The notes under the pieces were generated by a model. The model saw nothing but the letters and a program-made list of their open reading frames with translations, ran no database searches and was not told the origin of the DNA. A stretch of 64,000 nucleotides of DNA, taken from NCBI GenBank assembly GCA_963772965.1, contig CAVYZU010000013.1, positions 310,001 to 374,000 on the forward strand. Reading direction: 5' to 3'. The stretch is from AP-15 sp963772965 (lineage in GTDB: Bacteria; Pseudomonadota; Alphaproteobacteria; ATCC43930; CGMCC-115725). A program made the position numbers and the translations under genes. Below, in pieces: positions 8,844-17,303 of the stretch (its first letter is position 1; every line of letters starts with the position of its first letter).

Positions 8844-9328
8844 TTACCAGCCTAAACAGTTCCGCGCGCCACATTGTGGGACACCCGCGCATTCGGGACT
8901 GTGGGCCTTCTTTTCGATAACGTCTTCTCCGCTGGGAAGTCCAGATAAGCCCCCCTCGGCATCAGTATAGGCCTCGTCGGCTTTCTCCCTGGCTTGGTCG
9001 AGCGATTCGGGAGGAATAACTCCTCCTCGGACATACGTCTCTAGAGTGTCGTGATAGGCCTTAAGAGCCGAGATCGGTGCCACGGAGTAGTCGCAACGCG
9101 TCCCGGCTATTCTGTGGGGTTTGTAATTTGCAACCACCTTACAATATCATTAACATATACTTGTTCGTGGGGAAGACCTCGCTGCAGCTGTTGTATCTGT
9201 GCGCGGCTTGAAGGGGTGCTCGGGCGGGTTTCATCTGCAGATGCCAATCCAGGGAGGAGGGTTAGGATAACAGCCAGCGACACAACGCCCGGCGAGGAAC
9301 GCCATCGCTGGAGGCAAGGTGAGCTCAT
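8844..9328 (-). pseudogene. Putative secreted protein, probably frameshifted
   Basis: The first frame (from ATG 9328) encodes a signal peptide (VVSLAVILTLLPGLASA) and ~45 residues up to VYVNDIVRW. A different frame overlapping at 9107-9137 continues with KVVANYKPHRIAGTRCD and SLDQAREKADEAYTDAEGG to 8844. A single missing base near 9135 would join them into a ~160-residue periplasmic protein. No family was recognised, so the join is an inference from the absence of a start in the second part. Confidence 0.4.
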
Positions 9329-9490
9329 GGCCTGCCCCTAGAAACTCGCTTATGCCCGTTTTCATCACGATCTATATATTTATGTCAATTGCTGGATTAG
9401 CGAGCGTAGGGCGGAGCAGCGCCGCGCATTCCGCCTTCTATCGATGTGGACGCCGATGGTCACGGTCAGTCGCCGGTGCGAACCGCTTCG

Positions 9491-9736
9491 TCAACAGCGC
9501 CGGCCGAGTCGATTGGGGACATTCCGCTGGCAACGCAGCGGCGAAACGTTGAGTAGAGCCAATTCTGCCGGATGCTCGACCAGACCGTGCTTGGTCGGAT
9601 TGAAATGGATGTAATCGAAATGACGGACGAAATCTCGCTGGTCGCGGATTGTGTGCTCCCAATAGCGGCGCTGCCAGATACCGCATTCGCCGCGATGACC
9701 AACAGCATGGCGCGCGGCTGAGAGCCGGCGCCCCAA
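9491..9736 (-). pseudogene. RAYT transposase, C-terminal remnant
   Basis: About 75 codons match the end of a REP-associated tyrosine transposase: GIWQRRYWEHTIRDQRDFV then HFDYIHFNPTKHGLVEHP. The catalytic N-terminal half is absent. Because it lies upstream (in its own direction) of the N-terminal remnant at 7525-7716, the two cannot be halves of one gene simply split by an insertion. Confidence 0.72.
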
Positions 9737-9839
9737 AAGTCTGCCCGGCCTGATTGTCGGGCAGCAGAGCACCGCATTGCGCTTTACCGCGCAGGCATCA
9801 TTATTGACGGACTAATACGAAGGAGGCCTGGAGCGCGTC

Positions 9840-10649
9840 ATGAAAGAAAACAGCATACGGCGGGCGGTGCGCGAAGGTCGGGCGGCGCTAGGCACCGGCC
9901 TTAAGGAGTTCGCATCACGGGGCGTTCCCTGGATTATCGAGGAGGCGGGCTTCGATTACTGCGCAATCGATCACGAACATGGGGCGTTCGACATGGAGAT
10001 GATCGCGAATCTGGCGAGCTGGTTCCAGGCCACGAACGTCACAGCCATTGTTCGAATCCACAAGTCATTCGCGCATCTAATTCCCGGCATTTTGGATCAG
10101 GGCATCATGGGCATCCAGGTGTCCGAGGTGGAAAATGCCCAAGAGGCGCGCGCGATCGTCCGCCTGGCGAAGTATCCACCGATCGGCAACCGGGGCATCT
10201 CAGGCCAGGGGCCGCACACGGGATACAAGAGCTATGGCGCCCGCCACGCCACCGAATACGCGCCGTGGGCCAACGAGAACATCATCATCTGCCCGTCGAT
10301 CGAGTCGCTCGAGGGCCTGGAGAATGTCGAGGAGATTGCGGCGGTCGAAGGGATCGACATGATCGCGTATGGGCATTCCGACCTGAGCGCGCAGCTTAGG
10401 GTTCACCTCGACCTTGAGCATCCGATTTTCAAAGCGGCGGTGCGACGGATTGCGGCGGCGTGCAATGCACATGGCAAGCTCGCTCGGGGATCGCCGGAAA
10501 GCGAGGCGCAGATCGAGGAATATTGGCAGCTTGGTTGCAAGGTGTTGAACCTGCCGGGGAACGATGTGAGCACGTATCTTGACGGGATGAAAGCGCGCGC
10601 TGACCGTGCCCATGCGCGGTTGAAGTCGATTGGCGTGCCAACTCGATGA
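9840..10649 (+). CDS. HpcH/HpaI family aldolase
   Basis: A 269-residue class II pyruvate-type aldolase homologue. It shows GTGLKEFASRGVPWI, the DHEHGAFD loop, VRIHKS, the GIMGIQVSEVENA region with the metal-site Glu, and the later SIESLEGLENV and GHSDLSAQL motifs. Family enzymes cleave 4-hydroxy-2-oxoacids such as 4-hydroxy-2-oxoheptanedioate or 2-keto-3-deoxy-rhamnonate to pyruvate plus an aldehyde. An AAGGAGG lies ~13 bases before the ATG, a little far. A glyoxalase gene follows 49 bases later. A second paralogue is at 28220-29005. Confidence 0.85.
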   Translation: MKENSIRRAVREGRAALGTGLKEFASRGVPWIIEEAGFDYCAIDHEHGAFDMEMIANLASWFQATNVTAIVRIHKSFAHLIPGILDQGIMGIQVSEVENAQEARAIVRLAKYPPIGNRGISGQGPHTGYKSYGARHATEYAPWANENIIICPSIESLEGLENVEEIAAVEGIDMIAYGHSDLSAQLRVHLDLEHPIFKAAVRRIAAACNAHGKLARGSPESEAQIEEYWQLGCKVLNLPGNDVSTYLDGMKARADRAHARLKSIGVPTR

Positions 10650-10698
10650 GAGGACGGCCCGAAGGAAATTCTCGAACACACTGACCGGAGGACACCCA

Positions 10699-11118
10699 AT
10701 GACTAAATATTTGCACACCATGATCCGCGTAAGCTCGCTGGAGGACACGATCGCCTTCTTCGAGGTGCTCGGCCTGCGCGAGATCCGCCGCCGTCCGGAC
10801 GAGAAAGGCCGCTACACCAACGTGTTTCTCGCCGCCCCCGGCGACGAGGCGGCTGCCGTGGAACTCACCTACAATTGGGATCCCGAGCCCTACTCCGGCG
10901 GCCGTAATTTCGGACATCTCGCATACGCCGTGGACAATATCTACGACACCTGCAGCGCCTTTATCGCCCGCGGCGTGACGATCAACCGCCCGCCGCGTGA
11001 CGGCCGCATGGCCTTTATCCGCACGCCGGACTGCATCTCCATCGAGGTCTTGCAGGCCGGCGAAGCGCTGGCCCCTGCAGAACCGTGGACCAGCATGGCC
11101 AACACCGGTTCCTGGTAG
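10699..11118 (+). CDS. Lactoylglutathione lyase-like VOC protein (glyoxalase I)
   Basis: A 139-residue vicinal-oxygen-chelate protein with GGAGGA upstream of the ATG. All four metal ligands of the GloA type can be placed: H6, E55 (VELTYNW), H73 (NFGHLAY) and E116 (SIEVLQ). This argues for an active Ni/Zn glyoxalase I, converting the hemithioacetal of methylglyoxal and glutathione to S-lactoylglutathione. It is downstream of the aldolase and likely cotranscribed, which would fit removal of reactive aldehydes. Confidence 0.87.
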   Translation: MTKYLHTMIRVSSLEDTIAFFEVLGLREIRRRPDEKGRYTNVFLAAPGDEAAAVELTYNWDPEPYSGGRNFGHLAYAVDNIYDTCSAFIARGVTINRPPRDGRMAFIRTPDCISIEVLQAGEALAPAEPWTSMANTGSW

Positions 11119-11493
11119 AGCGTGACGCCCCGGCGTCGATTGGATCGTGGCGCTGCTGGGGTGAACGAGGCGCCCACCTAACGAGATCTATTCGACTCGT
11201 GTAGGCGGAGAGGCGAGCGCCTAATTAGCGACGTGCTCGCGCGCGGGGAGGCGCCATCGTTTGCATCACCACCGGATGCCGGCGGCAATGCAAGTCCTAC
11301 TGAATGGGCTCTCTTCCTTCGCAACCGAAAGCAACTGTCAGTTGCAAACGACCGACCTGCGCCGCGACGAACGACCGGAAGGGGCGCACGCACGCGGCGT
11401 GGCAAAAATCGCGCACGTCCGGCGGAATTTGTGACAGACTTCCGGTGCCGCCAAGGGTAACGCGCGGCAACGCCGGAGACGGGAGAAACGTGC
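11119..11493. other. Intergenic region without a recognised gene
   Basis: 375 bases between the glyoxalase and the LLM monooxygenase. No supported reading frame or clear terminator. A promoter for the downstream gene is expected here, but no box could be assigned confidently. Confidence 0.4.
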
Positions 11494-12738
11494 ATGCAAT
11501 TGATGTATTTCACCGAGCAGCCGATGTCGGCCTATCCCGCCGAGGAAGGCCTGAAATTCGGGGCCACGGCGCTGATGTTCTCCAACAAATACTTCGATCC
11601 GGTCGCAGGAAGCCGCCTCTATAACGAATATCTCGAGCATTACATCTATGCCGAGGAGATGGGCATCGACGGCTTTATGCTGAACGAGCATCACAACGCG
11701 CCGTTCTGCATGCAGGCGAAGTGCAACATCTTTGCGTCTATCCTCGCCGCGGTGACAAAAGAAGCAAAGATCATCTTGCTTGGCAACCCATTGCCCCTGG
11801 CCGAGAACCCGGTGCGGCTCGCCGAAGAATTGTCGATGATCGACATGATTTCGAAGGGTCGGCTGGTGTCGGGGTTTGTCCGCGGCGGTGGCCAGGAGCA
11901 GCTCGCGACCGGCGTCAGCCCGGCCTATAACCGCGAACGTTTCCAGGAGGCGCACGATTTGATCATCGCCGCGTGGACGCGCCAAGGGCCATTCCGCTGG
12001 GAAGGCACCCACTACCAGCACCGCGTCGTCAACCCGTGGGCGGTGCCGCTGCAAAAGCCGCATCCACGGGTGTGGATTCCCGGCGTCATCAGCCCCGAGA
12101 CGATCGTCTGGGCAGCGCAGCGCGGCTATCCCTATGTTGCCCTCAACACCCCGATCGAGCGCACCAAGCAGATCTGGCAGATCTACGACAAGATCGCGCT
12201 CGACGCCGGCTATAACCCGGGCCCCGACTATCACGGGATGCTGAAGCAGATCCACGTCGCCGAAACCGAGGAAAAGGCGCTGGCGAACGCGGCTCAATTC
12301 CGGTGGATGCAGGGTGAGTTCACTGGCCTCGCCCATCCCGTTTGGAGCACGCCATCGGGCTACAGCAGCCCCGAAAACCGTCGCGCCTTTGTCGAATTTG
12401 CCACCGGCCGGTCAAAGAACCCGCGCTATCGCCCAGAGCTCGAAAAACAGCTCGAAGATCTGATGATTATTGCCGGCACGCCAAAGCAGGTGATCGCCAA
12501 ATTGCGCATCCTGCTCGAAGAGACGCGGCCCGGCATCCTCGGCATTTGGGGCAATGACGGCAATGTGTCGAACCAGGATGCCAGGACTTGTATTCGCCTA
12601 TTGGGGCAGGAGGTCTTTCCGGCATTGCGCGAGATGGCCAAGGAATTCGACCTCAAGAGCCCGTTCGAAACCAACCAACCGGTCAGCGTCGATTACATGC
12701 CTGATCGCCGCGAGCCGGTGCGCGCCGCCGCCGAATAG
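11494..12738 (+). CDS. LLM class flavin-dependent oxidoreductase
   Basis: A 414-residue bacterial luciferase-like monooxygenase. The fold pattern is clear: GIDGFMLNEHHNAPF near residue 55, KIILLGNPLPLAENPVRLAE, the IDMISKGRLVSGFVRGGG strand-loop, ERFQEAHDLIIAAW, and the late GTPKQVIAKLRILLEE segment. These enzymes use reduced FMN (or F420) and O2. Length exceeds the usual ~340-370 residues by a C-terminal extension with SPFETNQPVSVDYMPDRR. It is one of two LLM proteins in the window and only distantly like the other. Confidence 0.87.
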   Translation: MQLMYFTEQPMSAYPAEEGLKFGATALMFSNKYFDPVAGSRLYNEYLEHYIYAEEMGIDGFMLNEHHNAPFCMQAKCNIFASILAAVTKEAKIILLGNPLPLAENPVRLAEELSMIDMISKGRLVSGFVRGGGQEQLATGVSPAYNRERFQEAHDLIIAAWTRQGPFRWEGTHYQHRVVNPWAVPLQKPHPRVWIPGVISPETIVWAAQRGYPYVALNTPIERTKQIWQIYDKIALDAGYNPGPDYHGMLKQIHVAETEEKALANAAQFRWMQGEFTGLAHPVWSTPSGYSSPENRRAFVEFATGRSKNPRYRPELEKQLEDLMIIAGTPKQVIAKLRILLEETRPGILGIWGNDGNVSNQDARTCIRLLGQEVFPALREMAKEFDLKSPFETNQPVSVDYMPDRREPVRAAAE

Positions 12739-12797
12739 CGGCCGAACGGTTTGGTGGGCGAAGCTCGGCTGAGTTCGCCCCAATCAGCACCGAAGCG

Positions 12798-13784
12798 TCA
12801 ACTCGGCAGGCTGCGGAGGAATTCGATCATTGCGGTATTGACCTCCGCCGGCCGCTCCTGCTGCGTCCAGTGCCCGCATCCCGGCAGGATGATCGTCCGC
12901 TGCAGCTGTGGCACGAAGTGGGAAAGATTGGCGATCAGCTGGTCCATGCCGGGGAACGCCATAACGAGATCGCGGTCGCCGGCGATGTACAGCGCCGGAA
13001 CCGCCACTTTGGCCCCGGCGAACGGTGCTAATAGCTCCCAGTTGCGGTCGATATTGCGGTAATAGTTGAGGCCGCCGGCGAACCCGGTGCGTGAAAATTC
13101 ACCGGCATAGAAAGCGATATCGGCCTCGCTGATCCAGGGCGGCAAAGTCGCCGCGCCGACCATAGGGTTCGCCATGCGTGCGCTGAGACCGCCGGTACGG
13201 GGCACCATGCCGACCTCATCGGCTGGCACTTGCCACGGGAAGTCACCCGAATTCGCATAGAGGATCCCGCGAATGAACTGGGGCACGTCGCGCTCGAGCT
13301 CGGCCTCGGCGACACCCGGAATTTGGAAATAGAGTTGGTAGAAAATTGCCGTCTCGGTCTGGGGCATGACTGTAGTCGGGCGGACCGTGCCACGTGGCCG
13401 GTACGGCACGCTAAGCCCGATCACGCCCCGGAAGCGATCCGGGCGCATCAGGGCGGCGTACCATGCCACGGGCGCGCCCCAGTCATGGCCGGCGATCACC
13501 GCATATTCCTCGCCGAGCGCGTCGAGCAGGCCGACGACATCACCAACCAGATGCAGCAAGGTGTACTGGTCGATCGCCTCGGGGCGGTCGGTCTGGCCAT
13601 AGCCGCGCATGTCGCAGGCGACTGCGTGAAAGCCGGATTCGGCGAGCGCTGGCAATTGATGGCGCCACGAATACCAGGATTCGGGAAAGCCGTGGCACAA
13701 CAATACCAGCGGCCCGCTGCCCTGTTCGGCGATATGTAGGTTGATGCCATTGGCCGCGACGGTGCGGTGAGTTAGTTCATTCAT
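12798..13784 (-). CDS. Epoxide hydrolase (alpha/beta hydrolase)
   Basis: A 328-residue alpha/beta hydrolase with the epoxide hydrolase signatures: oxyanion motif HGFPESWYSW (31-40), nucleophile D101 in GHDWGAPVAW, and the C-terminal histidine in GCGHWTQQERP near residue 305. The acid is probably the Asp in AGDRDLVMA. The family opens epoxides to diols through an alkyl-enzyme ester. I chose the ATG giving MNELTHRT; an ATG four codons upstream is equally plausible. It converges on the LLM gene. Confidence 0.88.
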   Translation of the reverse strand: MNELTHRTVAANGINLHIAEQGSGPLVLLCHGFPESWYSWRHQLPALAESGFHAVACDMRGYGQTDRPEAIDQYTLLHLVGDVVGLLDALGEEYAVIAGHDWGAPVAWYAALMRPDRFRGVIGLSVPYRPRGTVRPTTVMPQTETAIFYQLYFQIPGVAEAELERDVPQFIRGILYANSGDFPWQVPADEVGMVPRTGGLSARMANPMVGAATLPPWISEADIAFYAGEFSRTGFAGGLNYYRNIDRNWELLAPFAGAKVAVPALYIAGDRDLVMAFPGMDQLIANLSHFVPQLQRTIILPGCGHWTQQERPAEVNTAMIEFLRSLPS

Positions 13785-14117
13785 GCGATAGCTCATTCTT
13801 ATGAACCCGCTGATCATGTTTTGACCGCACCGGGTAATCTCAAACCCCGAGGATCGTAAAGTTGGCTCGATCCGATCCTGGTTCGAGAAAACCGTTTCGT
13901 CGCGCAATCCAAACCCAATGCCGACGATTGGTCGGCGCAAGTCACTCAAAGGTGCCGGACAAGGAACAGGCCAACATCGCCGTGGCAACACCGCCCGCGT
14001 GTACAACTTTCGACATAGCGAGGCTGACCGTCCCCGCTTGAAGAGCCAACTTTCTGCGGGTCGATAAGCTCAGCGTGCGCCGTTCACGGAGGCGGCTTCC
14101 AGCCGTGGCTCGAGGTG

Positions 14118-15086
14118 TTAGTTTGGCACCCAGACTGCGGCCCTGATCTCGCCGAATTCACGCGCGATCTTGCGCCAGGAGGCGCCGGCATCCTCGGTGA
14201 CGTACACCTCGCCGAACAGGCTGAACGCCACAATGCGGTCGGCGTCGGCGGGATGCGTAGCAAGACCCCAGATAGTGGCATTGGGCTGGGTCGGCAGCGG
14301 CAGGATCTCCCAAGTCTCGCCGAAGTCTGTGGTGCGGAGCATGTGCCCCTTTTCGCCGGTCGTGGTCTCGCCACACCCGGCAAAGAGCACGCCAGGATCA
14401 TCGGCTTTGACCACCATGCCGCGGGCATAGGGCAGCGGCCATTTCTGCTTGATACCCAAGGCTTGCCAGGTATCGCCCAGATCGTTGCTGACAAACATTT
14501 CGCGCGCGGTGCTGGCATAGATGCGCTTGGGCTGGGTGGCCGCGATCGTCACGGCGTGAATGTCCGGGTCATACAAACCCGTCTCGAGGTGCGTCCACGT
14601 GTCCCCACCGTCGCGGCTGCGGAAGACGCCGTCGATTTCCACCCCGGCCAAGACAGTTCGATGATCGTCGGGGTCGACGACGAGGCTGGTCACGAAGGGT
14701 TCGCCAATCGAACACTCGCGGGCAGCGTCTATCGCCAGTTTCTCCCAATGCCATCCGCCGTCTCGCGAGCGATAGACCGCAGCCGGACGTGTCCCGGCAA
14801 AAAGAACGTCGGGATCAATCGGGTCGATGGTCAGCGACCAGATCGTTGGCAAAGCGCCGCTGTCGCCGACGCACTCCCACCGCGCCCCACCATCGTGGCT
14901 CACGAACACGCCGGTATCGCCGCCTGCGAGAACGGTATGCGGCTCGGTAGGATGGGCGACTAACGCCTGTATGCGACTATTGAGCGGAAACGGGGCGCGA
15001 TGTCGTAGCCACGACGTTCCGGCATCGGGACTGTGCCACACACCCCAGCCAGCCGTTCCAAGACAGATGCTGTAGTCTGCTGCCAT
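14118..15086 (-). CDS. BNR/Asp-box repeat beta-propeller protein
   Basis: A 322-residue protein with six spaced Asp-box motifs (SHDGGARW, SRDGGWHW, SRDGGDTW, SNDLGDTW, TTDFGETW, TEDAGASW), the mark of a sialidase-like propeller. No signal peptide is seen, so it is probably cytosolic. The Asp-boxes are structural and do not show catalysis; no glycosidase triad could be assigned. It lies 17 bases downstream of the LLM monooxygenase gene on the same strand and is probably in its operon. Confidence 0.82.
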   Translation of the reverse strand: MAADYSICLGTAGWGVWHSPDAGTSWLRHRAPFPLNSRIQALVAHPTEPHTVLAGGDTGVFVSHDGGARWECVGDSGALPTIWSLTIDPIDPDVLFAGTRPAAVYRSRDGGWHWEKLAIDAARECSIGEPFVTSLVVDPDDHRTVLAGVEIDGVFRSRDGGDTWTHLETGLYDPDIHAVTIAATQPKRIYASTAREMFVSNDLGDTWQALGIKQKWPLPYARGMVVKADDPGVLFAGCGETTTGEKGHMLRTTDFGETWEILPLPTQPNATIWGLATHPADADRIVAFSLFGEVYVTEDAGASWRKIAREFGEIRAAVWVPN

Positions 15087-15103
15087 GTGTTGCCTCGCTT
15101 CGT

Positions 15104-16183
15104 TCAAATGTCGTGGATTTGCGGCAACACCTTCTTGCCGAACAGTTCGAGCGCTTCCATCAGCTCGTCGGGATCATCCGAGCCGGGGGTTTGGAACGAC
15201 AGATCGACGACGCCGCAGGCGATCTGTTCGCGGCACTCTTTCAATTGCGCGACGATCTCGTCCGGCCCGCCGCAGAAGTTGATCGGCAGCGCCCGGTTGA
15301 CATTGGCCGGCCGCCGCCCCTCGCCGGCGACGTTGCGCTGGTCGAGTTCCAATAGCCCGGCGGCGACCCCGGCCGCCAGCGGGAACACCGACTGCCGCGG
15401 ATACTGTGCCAAGGCTTGCTGCGCCTTGTCGTCGGTCTCGGCGATCAGGATGTTGGCGCGGTAGATGATCTGGTGCGGCTCCGGTTGCCAACCCCAGCGC
15501 GCGCACTGGTCCTTGTAGTAAGCGGTCACCTTGCCCATTGCGTCGAACGGGCCGAACGACACGCCGAGGCCAACATGGTTGCGCGCCGCGAAGTCGCTGG
15601 CCTCGCTACTGGTGCCCAGCGCATAGATCGGCGGCAGCGGCTGCTGCAGTGGCTTTGGCCACACCGACACGGTGCGGTAGTGGAAATGCCTGCCCTGCCA
15701 GCCGAAGGGTTCCGGTTCCTTCCAGGCGCGCAGGATCAGCTCCATGCCTTCGTCGGTGCGCTCGCGCGATTCCGCGGGGTTGAGATCGTAGGTCAGCATC
15801 TCGTTGGTGGTGCCGCGCAGCATGCCGACGATCAACCGGCCCTCGGCCATCGTGTCGAGCATCGCCATTTCCTCGGCGAGCAACACCGGGTTGCTCTGCG
15901 GCACGATCGGGCCCAACAGCGCGATCTTGATGTCGTGCACGTGCGAGGCGATGTAGGCCGCGGCGATCGGCAATGACGGGGTCAGAATGCGCGGCGAATA
16001 GTGGTGCTCGGAGACGCTGACCCAGTCGAACCCCAGTTCCTCGACATACCGGCTGCGCTCGACCATGCCGTGGAAGGCGCGCAACCCCGCCTCGCGGTCA
16101 TAGGCGCCCGCCGGCATCGGCCATTGCCGCGGCAGGTTCGAGGGTGCGTCGTAGCGACCGGTTTCGAAATACGAGACCTGCAT
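15104..16183 (-). CDS. LLM class flavin-dependent oxidoreductase
   Basis: A 359-residue luciferase-like monooxygenase: ELGFDWVSVSEHHYSPRI near residue 55, KIALLGPIVPQSNPVLLAE, DTMAEGRLIVGMLRG, and the C-terminal INFCGGPDEIVAQLKE segment typical of flavin-dependent members. It is second in a leftward group: ABM-type monooxygenase (16201-16491), this gene, then the BNR protein. The neighbouring small monooxygenase fits a shared oxidative pathway. Substrate unknown. Confidence 0.87.
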   Translation of the reverse strand: MQVSYFETGRYDAPSNLPRQWPMPAGAYDREAGLRAFHGMVERSRYVEELGFDWVSVSEHHYSPRILTPSLPIAAAYIASHVHDIKIALLGPIVPQSNPVLLAEEMAMLDTMAEGRLIVGMLRGTTNEMLTYDLNPAESRERTDEGMELILRAWKEPEPFGWQGRHFHYRTVSVWPKPLQQPLPPIYALGTSSEASDFAARNHVGLGVSFGPFDAMGKVTAYYKDQCARWGWQPEPHQIIYRANILIAETDDKAQQALAQYPRQSVFPLAAGVAAGLLELDQRNVAGEGRRPANVNRALPINFCGGPDEIVAQLKECREQIACGVVDLSFQTPGSDDPDELMEALELFGKKVLPQIHDI

Positions 16184-16200
16184 TTTGGCGCCTCTCCCGT

Positions 16201-16491
16201 TCAGCGGGTACGGTTATAGGTATAGTCCTCGCGCTCGCCGGCGCCGAGCCGCAGCCCCTCCGGCAAAGGCGGGCGCTGCGCCTGCAGTTTGGCGTGGGCG
16301 TCGAGTGCCGCCTGGTCCTTCCACAATTCGAGTAGGACCAGCTTGTCGGGATCGATGACGCTCTGGAACACCTCGAACTGTTCGCAGCCGGCATCCTGCC
16401 GCGAGACCTCGCAGCGCGCCTTCATCGCCGGCGCGAGTTTGGCGCCCTTGCCGGGCGCTGCCTGAAACGCAACAACGAGCCGAACCGCCAT
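16201..16491 (-). CDS. Antibiotic biosynthesis monooxygenase (ABM) domain protein
   Basis: A 96-residue ferredoxin-like ABM protein with GGGAGGAAGG just before the ATG. Conserved features are the first strand AVRLVVAFQAAPGKG, GCEQFEVFQSV, and LLELWKDQAALDAHAK. Relatives are YgiN-like quinol monooxygenases, heme-degrading enzymes and small regulatory ligand binders. It is 17 bases upstream of the LLM gene on the same strand, so cotranscription is likely. Confidence 0.82.
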   Translation of the reverse strand: MAVRLVVAFQAAPGKGAKLAPAMKARCEVSRQDAGCEQFEVFQSVIDPDKLVLLELWKDQAALDAHAKLQAQRPPLPEGLRLGAGEREDYTYNRTR

Positions 16492-16806
16492 AGCCTTCCT
16501 CCCGTGCCCCAATCTGTATTAAACAGTATCACGACCCGCCCGCCGTCGCGTCAAGCGCGCCCAGGAATGACCGGAATGGCCAGCCAGCTAGCGCGATCCC
16601 GCGTCAGGCCGTTCTCACCAACGAGGGGGCGCGGGGTTCGATAGATTTTTAGCGCTGCCCGAGTTCCTTCCCGGCGGGCTTAGATAGCGGTCGCGCTCGG
16701 CGCCGCTCCACTCCCCTCCACTCCACGACACGGCCGCACGCGCCTACCCGCCAACAGGATGTAATCGCAAGCAACAGCTCTTGGCAGTCGCGTCGGCCCA
16801 GGCGGA
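16492..16806. other. Intergenic region without a recognised gene
   Basis: 315 bases, GC-rich, no supported reading frame. It lies upstream of the ABM gene, so the promoter for the leftward three-gene group should be near 16500-16560. Confidence 0.4.
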
Positions 16807-17196
16807 TCAGCTGCGGCTTGCGCCGATATGAGCGACCGCCTCGATTTCGACTTTGAGCGCGGGTGTGGCGAGGGCCGCGACCTGCACCAAGGTCGAGGCC
16901 GGGAAGTTGCCGGTAAAGAATTCGCGCCGCGCCCGCCAGACCTTTTCGCGCTGGGTGATGTCGGTGACAAAGATCGTCACCTTCATAACGTCAGCCATAC
17001 TGCCGCCGGCCGCCTCGACGAGATGTCGGATCTTGGTGAAGATCGCCTTGGCCTGGACGTATTCATCACCGGTTTCCCCGCTGCCGCCCGCTGTCATTCC
17101 GGCGATATAGGCGATCCCGCCCGCCACCAGGCAATTCGACCAGGTGCCGGCCTGCGGCTCGGGAACTTCCGGTGTAGTCGCACGCGTAATGGTCAT
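16807..17196 (-). CDS. RidA/YjgF family protein lacking the catalytic arginine
   Basis: A 129-residue Rid protein preceded by AAGGAGG. The fold is evident from SNCLVAGGIAYIAGMTAGG, the ADVMKVTIFVTD strand and KVEIEAVA. In E. coli RidA the arginine of FPARS binds the imine substrate's carboxylate and is needed for deaminase activity; here the aligned position reads FPAST, so it is missing. The glutamates of VEIEA remain. It may therefore belong to one of the Rid subfamilies without imine deaminase activity. Neighbours do not indicate a role. Confidence 0.82.
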   Translation of the reverse strand: MTITRATTPEVPEPQAGTWSNCLVAGGIAYIAGMTAGGSGETGDEYVQAKAIFTKIRHLVEAAGGSMADVMKVTIFVTDITQREKVWRARREFFTGNFPASTLVQVAALATPALKVEIEAVAHIGASRS

Positions 17197-17303
17197 AGCT
17201 TCCCCTCCTTGCGATAAACAGAGCTTAGCGTGCGGCGTCCCTACCCGATAGGCCGACGGACCCGATGGCATAATCGAAGTCGTTTTGCGGTGTGCCCAGC
17301 GGG

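Noticed and set aside
9319..9552. Short plus-strand frame next to the RAYT remnant
   Set aside because: No Shine-Dalgarno and no family signal, and it overlaps the RAYT C-terminal remnant on the other strand.
7525..9736. One RAYT gene split by insertion of the AT-rich patch
   Set aside because: Both remnants are on the minus strand with the C-terminal piece upstream of the N-terminal piece, the wrong order for a split gene.
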